Of a stretch of 10,301 bases of DNA, positions 1-7,337 are shown one piece after another. The notes beneath the pieces were generated by a model. That model ran no database searches, was not told the origin of the DNA, and saw only the letters and a list, made by a program, of their open reading frames with translations. Every line of letters begins with the position of its first letter. Within the stretch, counting starts at the first letter, position 1. Source of the DNA: Blastocatellia bacterium (GTDB taxonomy: Bacteria > Acidobacteriota > Blastocatellia > UBA7656); assembly GCA_022615215.1 (NCBI GenBank), contig JAKEHD010000065.1, forward strand, positions 1-10,301. The letters are read 5' to 3'. Position numbers and translations under genes: made by a program.

Positions 1-32
1 CACTCCAAATAGGTTGCGGCGCTGAAAAAGGT

Positions 33-99
33 TCATTTTATCCCGCGCGTAGTATATATCTCCGCTCAAAATTGTCATTTCATCCCGCGCGCAGTATAT
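33..99. repeat. imperfect 25-bp direct repeat, 42-bp spacing
   Basis: Two copies at 33-57 and 75-99 match at 23 of 25 positions and share the core ATCCCGCGCG followed by AGTATAT. Their starts are 42 bp apart, close to four helical turns, so both would face the same side of the DNA. Similarity continues weakly past each copy (ATCTCCG versus ATCTTCG). They lie about 290-355 bp upstream of the S9 peptidase start at 389. They could be a paired binding site, two copies of a dispersed element, or the 3' end of a feature to the left of the window. The repeat is seen directly; any role is inference. Confidence 0.6.
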
Positions 100-388
100 C
101 TTCGTTGCCAGTTGACCGACTTTCTGGAACCGCACCCCCGTTAAAGGCTCCGCTTCGTCTGAGCCTTCGAATCGTCCCTGCCAAATTGACAAAATCATCC
201 GAGGCGAATAAAGTGAGCGCATACGGCGAGGCGGTCTCTATCGAAGCCGTCCGGGCCGAAAAGGCAACCTGGCTTTGAAAACTCGACAGTGGAACGCAGA
301 GCATTCTACAGTGGACAGGCGGCATTATGGTGGAGGGGCGTTCGGTCTTCATCAAACATTTCATCAGTTGATAGGAGTTCGTTCGACT
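100..388. other. upstream region with no supported gene
   Basis: About 290 bases with no convincing gene. Open frames exist on both strands (68 codons on + ending at 278; 94 codons on - from 364), but neither has a Shine-Dalgarno sequence or a recognisable protein, and they overlap each other. The last part is the leader of the peptidase at 389 and contains its ribosome binding site, AGGAG at 373-377. I found no convincing sigma70 promoter. An in-frame TTG at 275 would give the peptidase an extra 38 residues, but these would precede the signal peptide and are rejected as coding. Confidence 0.5.
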
Positions 389-2461
389 ATGATTAAACGA
401 GCTATCGTTTTACTGAGCATCTTCGTCTTAACAAGCCTTTACATTCCACTGACGTTCGCTGCGGATTCGCACCCGCGCGTTCCTACCATCGACGACCTGT
501 TGACGGTCAAATCCGCAGGCGGCGCTCAAATATCGCCCGACGGCAAATGGGTGGCCTACGGCGTCACAGAAACCGACTTCAAACAGGACGCTTACGTCAC
601 TCACATAAGGCTCGCAGACACCGGCACAGGCAGAACGTTTCAACTCACGCGGGGCGATAAATCAGCAGGCAATGCTCAATGGTCGCCCGACAGCCAGTGG
701 CTCGCCTTCACGAGCAGTCGCTCGGAAAATAAGAATCAGATATTCGCTATCCGGCCCATCGGCGGAGAAGCCATTCAGTTGACCAAATCGGAAACTTCGG
801 TCGGCGGCTACGAATGGTCTGAGGACGGCAAGGAGATAGCCTTCACCGCCGCTGAAGACTCGGCGAAAGCGATGAAGGAGCGCAAAGAGCATCTGGGCGA
901 TTACGAGGTCGTGCGCAAGGAATACAATCACACGCACATATCGACCCTGAACGTGGCCGAAGCGATGAACGCGCCCGTCGCGGGAAAGCAGCGCACCAAA
1001 GGGAAAGACTTCAACGTGAGATCGTTTTCCTGGTCGCCGGACAGCAGCAAGATAGCTTTCAGCGCGAGTGTGAATCCCGATTTGATTCAGGGCGCAACCT
1101 CCGATGTGTACATATTGAACCTGCGCGATGACTCGGTGAAAAAGATCGTGTCGCTTGCCGGGCCGGACAGCAACCCCGTATGGTCGCCCGACGGCAAGCA
1201 TATAGTCTTCTCATCGGCTATGGGCAACAGTGTATATTTCGCAAACAACTCGCGGCTGGCAGTAGTCCCTGCCGAGGGGGGCGCTCCGCATTCTATCACC
1301 GACAGCTTCGACGAGAACCCCGGTCTCATAGAATGGAACTCGGACGGCATATATTTTTCAGGGCTTCAAAAGACCGCCTCGCACCTGTTCCGCGTTGATC
1401 CAGATTCCTCAAAGATCACTCGCGTTTCAGGCCCGGACGATTTTGTTGCCGGATCGTTTTCACTGACCGGAGACGGAAAACGCATGGCTTTTACGGCAAG
1501 CTCGCCAACGTCTGTGAACGAAGTATTCATATCTGATGTGAAGAACTTCTCGCCTCGCGCGTTGACTAACATGACCGAGCAGACAAAGCGGTTCATCCTC
1601 GGCGCTCGCGAAGTGATCTCGTGGCAGAGCAAGGACGGCGCGACCATCGAAGGAGTGTTGATAAAACCTGCGGATTTCGACCCGTCGAAGAAGTACCCGC
1701 TGCTATGCATAATTCACGGAGGCCCGACCGGAATCGATATGCCCGTGCTGCTGATTCGGGACATACGCTATTACCCTTCGGATATATGGGCTGCGCGCGG
1801 GGCATTGATACTGAAGGTGAACTATCGCGGCAGCGCCGGGTACGGAGAGAAATTCCGCAAGCTCAACGTGCGCAACCTCGGCGTGGGCGATGCGTGGGAC
1901 GTTCTGTCAGGAGTGGACTATCTGGTAGGCAAGGGATGGGTAGACCCCAACAAAGTGGGCTGCATGGGTTGGAGCCAGGGAGGTTATATTTCTGCGTTTC
2001 TTACGGCGTCTTCAGATCGCTTTGCGGCAATATCGGTCGGGGCGGGCATATCGAACTGGGCGACATATTATTACAACACGGACATAACGCCCTTCACGAT
2101 AAACTATCTGGGCGACGACCCTGCGGACGATCCCGAAATCTATGAGAAGACATCGCCCATGTCCTACATCAAAAAGGCGCGCACGCCGACGCTCATACAG
2201 CACGGCGAATTCGACCGCCGCGTGCCGATTCCGAACGCTTACGAACTGCGTCAGGGACTCGAAGACCGGGGCGTGAAAGTAGAGATGGTCGTATACAAGG
2301 GCTACGGGCATGGCATCACAAAACCCAGATCGATGCGCGCGGTCATGCAGCACAATCTCTACTGGTTCAACCATTATATATGGGGCGACCCGCTGCCGGA
2401 TTTCGCAAACCCTGAACTGCCAAAGAAGGAAGACAAATCGAAGGAAGTGACCGGCAATTGA
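389..2461 (+). CDS. exported S9 family peptidase (prolyl oligopeptidase / acylaminoacyl-peptidase type)
   Basis: A 690-residue serine peptidase that should cleave short peptides outside the cytoplasm. The ATG at 389 is chosen because AGGAG lies 11 bp upstream and the protein then opens with a typical signal peptide (residues 1-25: MIKR, a hydrophobic core, then LTFAA before DSHPR). Residues about 30-400 form a beta-propeller of TolB/PD40-like blades, marked by repeated SPDGK and WSPDS motifs near 49, 98, 142, 215 and 265. Residues about 405-680 are the alpha/beta-hydrolase domain: HGGPTG oxyanion loop at 443-448, nucleophile Ser529 in GWSQGGY, Asp609 in HGEFDRRVP, and His641 in KGYGHGI. Length and intact triad fit the S9C-like family. 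It stands alone on its strand and converges on the NTPase operon. The exact specificity (acylaminoacyl versus dipeptidyl) cannot be told from sequence. Family call is firm. Confidence 0.93.
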   Translation: MIKRAIVLLSIFVLTSLYIPLTFAADSHPRVPTIDDLLTVKSAGGAQISPDGKWVAYGVTETDFKQDAYVTHIRLADTGTGRTFQLTRGDKSAGNAQWSPDSQWLAFTSSRSENKNQIFAIRPIGGEAIQLTKSETSVGGYEWSEDGKEIAFTAAEDSAKAMKERKEHLGDYEVVRKEYNHTHISTLNVAEAMNAPVAGKQRTKGKDFNVRSFSWSPDSSKIAFSASVNPDLIQGATSDVYILNLRDDSVKKIVSLAGPDSNPVWSPDGKHIVFSSAMGNSVYFANNSRLAVVPAEGGAPHSITDSFDENPGLIEWNSDGIYFSGLQKTASHLFRVDPDSSKITRVSGPDDFVAGSFSLTGDGKRMAFTASSPTSVNEVFISDVKNFSPRALTNMTEQTKRFILGAREVISWQSKDGATIEGVLIKPADFDPSKKYPLLCIIHGGPTGIDMPVLLIRDIRYYPSDIWAARGALILKVNYRGSAGYGEKFRKLNVRNLGVGDAWDVLSGVDYLVGKGWVDPNKVGCMGWSQGGYISAFLTASSDRFAAISVGAGISNWATYYYNTDITPFTINYLGDDPADDPEIYEKTSPMSYIKKARTPTLIQHGEFDRRVPIPNAYELRQGLEDRGVKVEMVVYKGYGHGITKPRSMRAVMQHNLYWFNHYIWGDPLPDFANPELPKKEDKSKEVTGN

Positions 2462-2505
2462 GTTTGGTCATTGAGGGCGGGCAACTTCTTTCAGAGGTTA
2501 TCCCC

Positions 2506-2598
2506 AAAGCCCCAACGGGGCGAAATTCAATAGCCTGGGGCAAAGCGAAGTGTCGCCCCAGGACTGAAAGCTTTCATTACACAAGCCCTGAAGGGGCG
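2506..2598 (+). repeat. composite palindromic intergenic element, copy 1
   Basis: A 93-bp unit made of three palindromes in order: GCCCC-AAC-GGGGC (2509-2521); then ATTCAATAGCC leading into a longer hairpin CCTGGGGC / GCCCCAGG (2534-2541 with 2555-2562, 13-nt loop); then AAGCCCTGAAGGGGCG (2583-2598). The same order of parts recurs on the opposite strand at 2629-2715. It starts 45 bp after the S9 peptidase stop, so as RNA it could end or protect the 3' end of that transcript. No U-run follows, so it is not a classical intrinsic terminator. Elements of this look are common between genes in Acidobacteriota and related phyla (from memory, not checked). Confidence 0.7.
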
Positions 2599-2628
2599 CG
2601 ATAATTACTGACTACATAAAACATATTC

Positions 2629-2715
2629 CGCCCTTTCAGGGCTTGCGGATTTTACGACCTCTTCTCCTCCCAGGGCGCTGCCCTGGGCTATCGAATCACG
2701 CCCTTTCAGGGCTTT
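2629..2715 (-). repeat. composite palindromic intergenic element, copy 2 (inverted)
   Basis: Read on the minus strand, this repeats the architecture of copy 1: AAAGCCCTGAAAGGGCG, then ATTCGATAGCC running into a perfect 8-bp hairpin (CCCAGGGC / GCCCTGGG, 2669-2676 with 2680-2687), then AAGCCCTGAAAGGGCG at 2644-2629. About 30 AT-rich bases separate the copies, and their 3' ends face each other. The element lies 72-158 bp beyond the NACHT gene stop in that gene's transcription direction, so each of the two convergent transcripts ends in its own copy in the sense orientation. Confidence 0.7.
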
Positions 2716-2786
2716 GAGTCGAATATCTTTCTTATATCGAACTCGCGTTATGGATAACTGGTTGTAAGGGCAGCCTTCCGGTTGCT

Positions 2787-5690
2787 CTACCGCTTCCGCC
2801 ACTTCGCCAATTCGGTTTTGCCTTCCGGGTCCAACACCTCAGCCGCAATCGCAAAGAACTCGCGCGGGGGCGACAGAAAGTAACGCGAGTCGGGATTCGA
2901 GGGGTCGAATTTTTCAGGCGTGAGCCAGGGTTCTTCGGGGTCGTGCAGGAAAGCTATTCGAAGAACCTCCGGCAGTTCTTTGCGAAACGCATCTGTTTCT
3001 GTTTCAGGGTGCAATTCCTGCGGAAAAGAAAATTCCTTGCTGTGCAGTATGCCTTTATCGAGGAGCGCGTTTCGTTCAGCGCACATCTGCGGCGTTCCCG
3101 CTCCGAGCAGCAGCAGGCTGGAAAGCGCGAGCAGACGGGTCCAGTCGTCTTTTGCTTCTGTCAGTTTTCGCAGTGAGTTTATTGTCGAGTTGAATTCATC
3201 GCTGGAAGCATCGGGCGAAAAGAACAACCATTCCGCCTCAGCCATCAGCGCGGCAATATCTCCATGGTTTTCCATTTGCTCAGGGCGCGGCGATGAAATT
3301 GCAGCGATTAGAGCTAGGGCCAGATCCGGATCCGGATTCCGAGACAGAACTACAACCCCAGCCTGAGCTAGGCCCCAAGCCCGAGCTTGAGCCCGAGCCA
3401 AGCCCCAAGCCTGAGACCGAGACCGAGACCGAGCCAGGCTCCGAGCGAGAGCCTGAGCCCGAGCCAGCCTCTGGTCCTGAGCCACAGTCCGAGCCAGAAA
3501 CCGATCCAGAGATCGATCCAGACCTGATGTTATTTGCTTTATTATTTGAGAATTGGTGATGCCAACAGCCAGGCTCGACTGGATAAGCAAGCGATGCCGG
3601 GGAGATTGGTTACTGGTTGCGGAAAGTGTGGGGAAGTTGAGTTCAGCCAAACTTAATTCTTCCCACAAATAATAAAATGAGACAAGAGGCAACAACCATG
3701 CTGTCAAAGGCAATCGCTGTGCTGCCCAGTCGCATACCTCGACGCTTTCACCAGCAACCAGAGTGATGTCTTCGATTTGCTCCTCAGTCCACATCAAATC
3801 ACCGCGCTGAGTAACCCATTTTCCTAATCGCTCCGTCAAGTCCTTCAGCAATTCATTTCCCACGATGAAGAAATCCCGGCCTATACTCTCCGACTCCGCC
3901 TCGTCCAAACGATTATTCATCCATAGAGCTACCCAACTGTCGAATCGCTCCAACGGCAGTTCTTTCAATTTCATAATCACCGATTCATTGTAATCATCGC
4001 ACGCCAGAGCAAGCGCAAATTCGGCCGCCTCTTTCTGTCTGCTCAAGCTCAAGCCACTGTGTTCATCCAACAGCAAAGCCGCAAATAACTCCGCCGCGCC
4101 TTCGCGAATGTCGGAATCGCTCTCCGCTTTGTTTATCAACTCGCCCAACAGGTCGTCTCCCGCTCCCGGAAATTCGGCCAGCATCTCAAACAACAGGCTC
4201 AATGTTTCGTGCCAGTGACGCTCTTTGACCAGGTTTGCACAATTTGCAGCAAGCCTGTCGAATCGCCCAAGCTGACCTCGAAGATGGAAGGCCGCGAAGT
4301 ATTCCTGAAAGGTCAGGTGAACGAAAGAGAATTGAGCGGGACCGCGCGGGATGAGCAGGCCGCTCCGCCGCGCAACGTAATCGAGAAACTGTTCGGCTTC
4401 CTCTTCGGGCGAGGGGCGATCTATAGCTATCTCTTCCGCGAGCCATTTTAAAACCTGTTCTTTCGAGACAAGCAAATCTTCTTTTTCATCTCTGGCGCGG
4501 TGGGTCTGCATCTCCCAACCAACACGCGCCAGCCAGCGTTTCATCTGATCGAGCGAAGCCGGATATTGCTTCAGCTTGCGATAGGTCTGAATGGTCTCAA
4601 GATAGGCTTCGACTATTTTGTCGTAGAGCTTCACGCGGCCCGAAGGCAGATTCATCACGCGATGGATCAAGGCCATGAGAGTAAGCAACGACGGGTTGGT
4701 TGCCAGCCGCTTTATGCGGTCGTTCTGATTCAAAGCGCGGCCTAACGACTCCATCCCGATGCGGCGGCGTTCCGTATCAGGCTCGCGCGCCCCGTACCAT
4801 CGGGCGATGAATTGCTCAATGTCTTCGTCATTGAAGGGCGCTACATAGCATTGGCGAAGGGAAGAAAGATGTCGCTGGAGGAGTGCGGTCTTAAGGTCTT
4901 CTCTGAAATCTGCAAATGGCACCTCTTGAGGTTTGGCCATGGCTTCGTATAAATCTGATACTTCAAGCGGCGCTTCGCTAACGATGCGGTTTAGTGTCTC
5001 CGCAAACTTTGACAGCGGAGGTATTGTGCCCTTAGCCGCAGCTTCGTATACGCTTGATCCTGCAAACGGCACTTCGTCATAGCCGATGATGCGGCTGGTC
5101 AAAATCGCATAGCTTTCCGGCATCTCCGCGAGCAACGGATATATGATTTTATCTCTGAGATGAAGCCGGTCCTGACGACTGCCCACTTCGTCCAGTCCGT
5201 CGATCAACAGAAAGCCGCGCCCTTCCCTGAGCGGCGCAAGAAGCCATTCGACCGTGACGGAATCGCGAACCTCTTCATCAAGCTGGCTGATGAAATCGCT
5301 CAACATGTCTTCTTTCGATTTCCAATTGCGGACCCGGTAATCGCGCAGGATGATGGGCACAGGCACGAGCGGCCCGAAGTTTCTTGCAAGCGGGGTCTTT
5401 GCGGCCCGCCCGAACGAATGGGTTATCAACTTGACGAGTGTGGATTTGCCGCTGCCGGGGTCGCCAAGCACGACGAGTTGGCGGCTCGCTTTCAACGCTG
5501 CGGGCAGGTAGAAGCGTTCTCCCCGTCCGCCCGGCTCCCAGGTGAAACTGAGAGGCACGTAAATCTCTTCGAGCGTCAGCGGGCGATTCTCCTTGAGGCT
5601 CGGCAGGCCGAGGAACTCGACTATGTTATAGCGCCAGGAGAGCAGTAGCTTGTAATCGCCCTCAATGTTCTTTTTAAGTATGCTCGTCAT
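2787..5690 (-). CDS. NACHT-domain STAND-type NTPase, candidate defence sensor
   Basis: A 967-residue cytoplasmic signal-transduction NTPase. After a short N-terminal segment (1-70, with the EEIYVPLSF motif typical of the start of this NACHT subfamily) come Walker A GDPGSGKST (76-84), Walker B LLIDGLDEVGS (161-171, the NACHT form with an acidic pair) and the TSRIIGY motif (198-204). Next are FNDEDIEQFIARWY (286-299), the helical/winged-helix part around YDKIVEAYLE (356-365) and the hallmark FSFVHLTFQEYFAAFHL (454-470). The rest (about 480-967) is mostly helical, without a recognised domain, and is the likely sensor or oligomerisation region; residues 722-794 are an Ala/Arg/Leu/Ser dipeptide tract. 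No TIR, nuclease, protease or membrane effector is seen at either end, unusual for a defence NACHT protein. The ATG at 5690 is 3 bp past the KAP stop, with AGAGGA 7 bp upstream. Known: bacterial NACHT proteins sense phage. Inferred: this one works with its KAP neighbour. Confidence 0.9.
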   Translation of the reverse strand: MTSILKKNIEGDYKLLLSWRYNIVEFLGLPSLKENRPLTLEEIYVPLSFTWEPGGRGERFYLPAALKASRQLVVLGDPGSGKSTLVKLITHSFGRAAKTPLARNFGPLVPVPIILRDYRVRNWKSKEDMLSDFISQLDEEVRDSVTVEWLLAPLREGRGFLLIDGLDEVGSRQDRLHLRDKIIYPLLAEMPESYAILTSRIIGYDEVPFAGSSVYEAAAKGTIPPLSKFAETLNRIVSEAPLEVSDLYEAMAKPQEVPFADFREDLKTALLQRHLSSLRQCYVAPFNDEDIEQFIARWYGAREPDTERRRIGMESLGRALNQNDRIKRLATNPSLLTLMALIHRVMNLPSGRVKLYDKIVEAYLETIQTYRKLKQYPASLDQMKRWLARVGWEMQTHRARDEKEDLLVSKEQVLKWLAEEIAIDRPSPEEEAEQFLDYVARRSGLLIPRGPAQFSFVHLTFQEYFAAFHLRGQLGRFDRLAANCANLVKERHWHETLSLLFEMLAEFPGAGDDLLGELINKAESDSDIREGAAELFAALLLDEHSGLSLSRQKEAAEFALALACDDYNESVIMKLKELPLERFDSWVALWMNNRLDEAESESIGRDFFIVGNELLKDLTERLGKWVTQRGDLMWTEEQIEDITLVAGESVEVCDWAAQRLPLTAWLLPLVSFYYLWEELSLAELNFPTLSATSNQSPRHRLLIQSSLAVGITNSQIIKQITSGLDRSLDRFLARTVAQDQRLARAQALARSLARSRSRSQAWGLARAQARAWGLAQAGVVVLSRNPDPDLALALIAAISSPRPEQMENHGDIAALMAEAEWLFFSPDASSDEFNSTINSLRKLTEAKDDWTRLLALSSLLLLGAGTPQMCAERNALLDKGILHSKEFSFPQELHPETETDAFRKELPEVLRIAFLHDPEEPWLTPEKFDPSNPDSRYFLSPPREFFAIAAEVLDPEGKTELAKWRKR
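3311..3526. repeat. in-phase degenerate hexanucleotide tract (GAGCCN on +) inside the NACHT gene
   Basis: Thirty-six consecutive hexamers keep the same 6-bp register with no slip. The plus-strand consensus is GAGCCN, with eight exact matches; GAGACC occurs three times in a row at 3413-3430 and GATCCG twice at 3323-3334. Read on the coding strand, each unit is a dipeptide, giving alternating Ala/Ser with Arg/Leu/Gln/Trp over residues about 722-794 (for example LARSRSRSQ). Two units near 3347-3358 are the most degraded. The plus strand also stays open here and would read as a Glu/Pro repeat, a side effect of the hexamer. Unit gain or loss would keep the frame. Confidence 0.8.
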
Positions 5691-5693
5691 TGA

Positions 5694-7205
5694 TCATTCC
5701 TCTGCAATTGGCTCCGGCGACTTGTCACCAGTCTGCAACAGGTGGCGGTGAATGAATTCGTCGTCAGGCATGAGCGTGGTCTCTTTCGCCAATTGTACGA
5801 CGAGGCGGCTGATCCAGAATATGCGCGGCTCCGCGAGCGGCTTGCTTTCGTCTTTTTTCTGCTCGCTGCCTGACGTTGAGCCCGGATCATCTAAACCGCC
5901 GCTTTCATCATCTAAATTGCCGGTTTCATCGATCCTCGACATTTCATAAGGCCGCTCTAGCCCATAGAACAACGGATGGGGACTGACACTGAACTCGCCT
6001 CGACAGAATTTCAATATGTGATCGCTGTAGAAGGCGGGCGCTTCTTCCACTTTGCGAAACAGAGGCTCTTCGAACTGCGCCAGGTAATGAAGTATCAACG
6101 TCAACCGCCAATCGAGCCTATCGTTCTCATTCTCAATCTTCGGAAGCGAATCCAGGTAGAGCTTCCACGAAGTGATGAACGATTTTATTTTGCGGGGGTT
6201 GTGCGGCAGGTTTTCATCCAGCGCCCGAACAAGCTTCGGCCAATCGTTGGCCGTCAATGCGAAAAGCTCGTCGAGCCGTCTTTTGAAATCCTCATCCTGA
6301 GAATCGAGTACCTTTTCGACATATTCCGACGTGCGGCGCGGCACAGGCAGATGGAAGAGGGTTTGAAATATCTTGCTCAAATAATCGCGCGCCATCGGGC
6401 GATAGCGCCAGGTTTCTTTCTCGCCCGACAGCGCTTTCGCAATCGAGTTTTCGAGGTGCTGTTGATCGAGTCCGAGCACATAAACGCAGTTGTCCGCGTT
6501 GAGATAGAGCTTCAAGGCTTCGAGCAGGCGATAGGCCACATCCCCCTCGCAGCGGTCGAGGTCGTCTATGAAGATCACGAGCAATCCTTTTTTGCCTTTT
6601 TTTTCTTCGGTGACAGTACGAATCGCGCCTTCGAAGAAATCGCGGAAGCGTTGCGAAGTCAGGGCCGCAGAGAAATGCTCGGCGTCGTACTCGCGCTCGC
6701 CCTCCATAATGCTTTTGGCGCTCGGCAGCGGAATCTTGATGCTCTTTCCGACCTCCGCCAATGCGTTGAGCGTCGCGTAGCTTGCGACGTCGATAATCTT
6801 TCCGGCTTTATCGAACAAGCCAGGCTTGAAGCTGAAGTGTCGGCGGATTTCATGAAGCAGGGCCACGAGCGGGCTTGATTCGAACTGATGTTGCCAAGGA
6901 TTGAACCAGATCAACTCCAGATTTCTTTTACCGACCAATTCATCGAAGTCAGCGCGCGATTCTTCGAACCTCTCTTTGCGCTCATCGTCAGTTAGATTTG
7001 CGCTCTCACGATTCGGTAATTCGAACGGCCCGCCCAGGTATGTCCAAAGCATCCTCAGAAAGCTGGTCTTGCCCGCGCCCCACGAGCCGCAAACGCCTAT
7101 GACATAAGGCGGATTGCATTTGAGGATGCGATGGCCTACCCGCCTGACCAACTCGTAATGGCCCAGCGCGTCCTCATAAACCGGCTCATCATTGATAATG
7201 CTCAT
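5694..7205 (-). CDS. KAP family P-loop NTPase
   Basis: A 503-residue NTPase of the KAP family. Diagnostic motifs appear in the expected order: EDALGHYELVRRVGHRI (11-27) at the N-terminus, Walker A GSWGAGKTS (40-48), WFNPWQHQ (100-107), extended Walker B LLVIFIDDLDRCE (208-220), YVLGLDQQHLENSIAKAL (242-259), ARDYLSKIFQ (272-281) and NPRKIKSF (336-343). Many KAP proteins carry transmembrane helices between Walker A and B; here 120-200 has no convincing one, so the protein should be soluble. Residues about 425-456 are a poorly conserved acidic linker containing a 7-residue tandem duplication. An in-frame ATG at 7247 adds 14 residues (MIECVVRARFRIRL); 7205 is preferred because the KAP domain opens right after it, although neither start has a strong ribosome binding site. 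First gene of the operon with NACHT. Known: QatA and PifA are KAP proteins linked to phage exclusion or defence. Inferred: a similar role here. Confidence 0.9.
   Translation of the reverse strand: MSIINDEPVYEDALGHYELVRRVGHRILKCNPPYVIGVCGSWGAGKTSFLRMLWTYLGGPFELPNRESANLTDDERKERFEESRADFDELVGKRNLELIWFNPWQHQFESSPLVALLHEIRRHFSFKPGLFDKAGKIIDVASYATLNALAEVGKSIKIPLPSAKSIMEGEREYDAEHFSAALTSQRFRDFFEGAIRTVTEEKKGKKGLLVIFIDDLDRCEGDVAYRLLEALKLYLNADNCVYVLGLDQQHLENSIAKALSGEKETWRYRPMARDYLSKIFQTLFHLPVPRRTSEYVEKVLDSQDEDFKRRLDELFALTANDWPKLVRALDENLPHNPRKIKSFITSWKLYLDSLPKIENENDRLDWRLTLILHYLAQFEEPLFRKVEEAPAFYSDHILKFCRGEFSVSPHPLFYGLERPYEMSRIDETGNLDDESGGLDDPGSTSGSEQKKDESKPLAEPRIFWISRLVVQLAKETTLMPDDEFIHRHLLQTGDKSPEPIAEE
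5698..5703 (-). promoter_or_regulatory. Shine-Dalgarno of the NACHT gene, inside the KAP gene end
   Basis: Minus-strand AGAGGA lies 7 bp before the ATG at 5690 and within the last codons of the KAP gene. The KAP TGA (5696-5694) is 3 bp before the NACHT ATG, so ribosomes finishing KAP can restart on NACHT. This supports one transcript and balanced production of the two proteins. Confidence 0.75.
5888..5929. repeat. 21-bp tandem duplication in the KAP gene
   Basis: Two adjacent 21-bp copies (5888-5908 and 5909-5929) match at 18 of 21 positions. They encode DETGNLD followed by DESGGLD within the acidic linker of the KAP protein (residues about 426-439). The period is a multiple of three, so the frame is kept. 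It probably arose by replication slippage in a loop under weak constraint. Confidence 0.75.
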
Positions 7206-7305
7206 AAGTCGAATCCGAAACCGTGCGCGGACAACACACTCAATCATACACGCTTGATAAATCCGGGCAAAGCTCTCTTGCCGCAGGGCCGTCCGATCAC
7301 TATTC

Positions 7306-7319
7306 CGCTAATTTTAGCG
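7306..7319. promoter_or_regulatory. short palindrome between divergent genes (possible operator)
   Basis: CGCTAA-TT-TTAGCG is a perfect 6-bp inverted repeat with a 2-bp spacer, 101 bp before the KAP start and about 190 bp before the DPP IV-like gene. It is operator-sized. On the + strand it is followed by TGATTTTTC, so a weak terminator is an alternative, but a 5-bp stem is short for that. A second small inverted repeat, GGCAA...TTGCC, lies at 7266-7282. Function is inference only. Confidence 0.3.
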
Positions 7320-7337
7320 TGATTTTTCGGCCTCGTT

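Noticed and set aside
72..364. Small open frames on both strands upstream of the first peptidase
   Set aside because: They overlap each other, one begins with TTG, neither has a Shine-Dalgarno, and part of the reading is through the direct repeat. A decayed gene cannot be excluded.
275..388. N-terminal extension of the S9 peptidase from TTG at 275
   Set aside because: It would bury the signal peptide behind 38 residues; ATG 389 has AGGAG upstream and a standard export signal.
2506..2715. Intrinsic terminators
   Set aside because: The hairpins are strong but none is followed by a run of T on the relevant strand; described as repeat elements instead.
2605..2802. 65-codon minus-strand frame beyond the NACHT stop
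   Set aside because: Composed largely of the palindromic repeat element and overlapping the NACHT 3' end; no coding signature.
3293..3559. Plus-strand 88-codon open frame encoding a striking Glu/Pro-rich repeat
   Set aside because: It is the antisense of the hexamer tract in the NACHT gene; the open frame follows from the 6-bp periodicity. No ribosome binding site, and the NACHT frame on the other strand is intact across it.
5976..6878. 300-codon plus-strand open frame opposite the KAP gene
   Set aside because: Shadow of a gene with all KAP hallmark motifs; no recognisable product.
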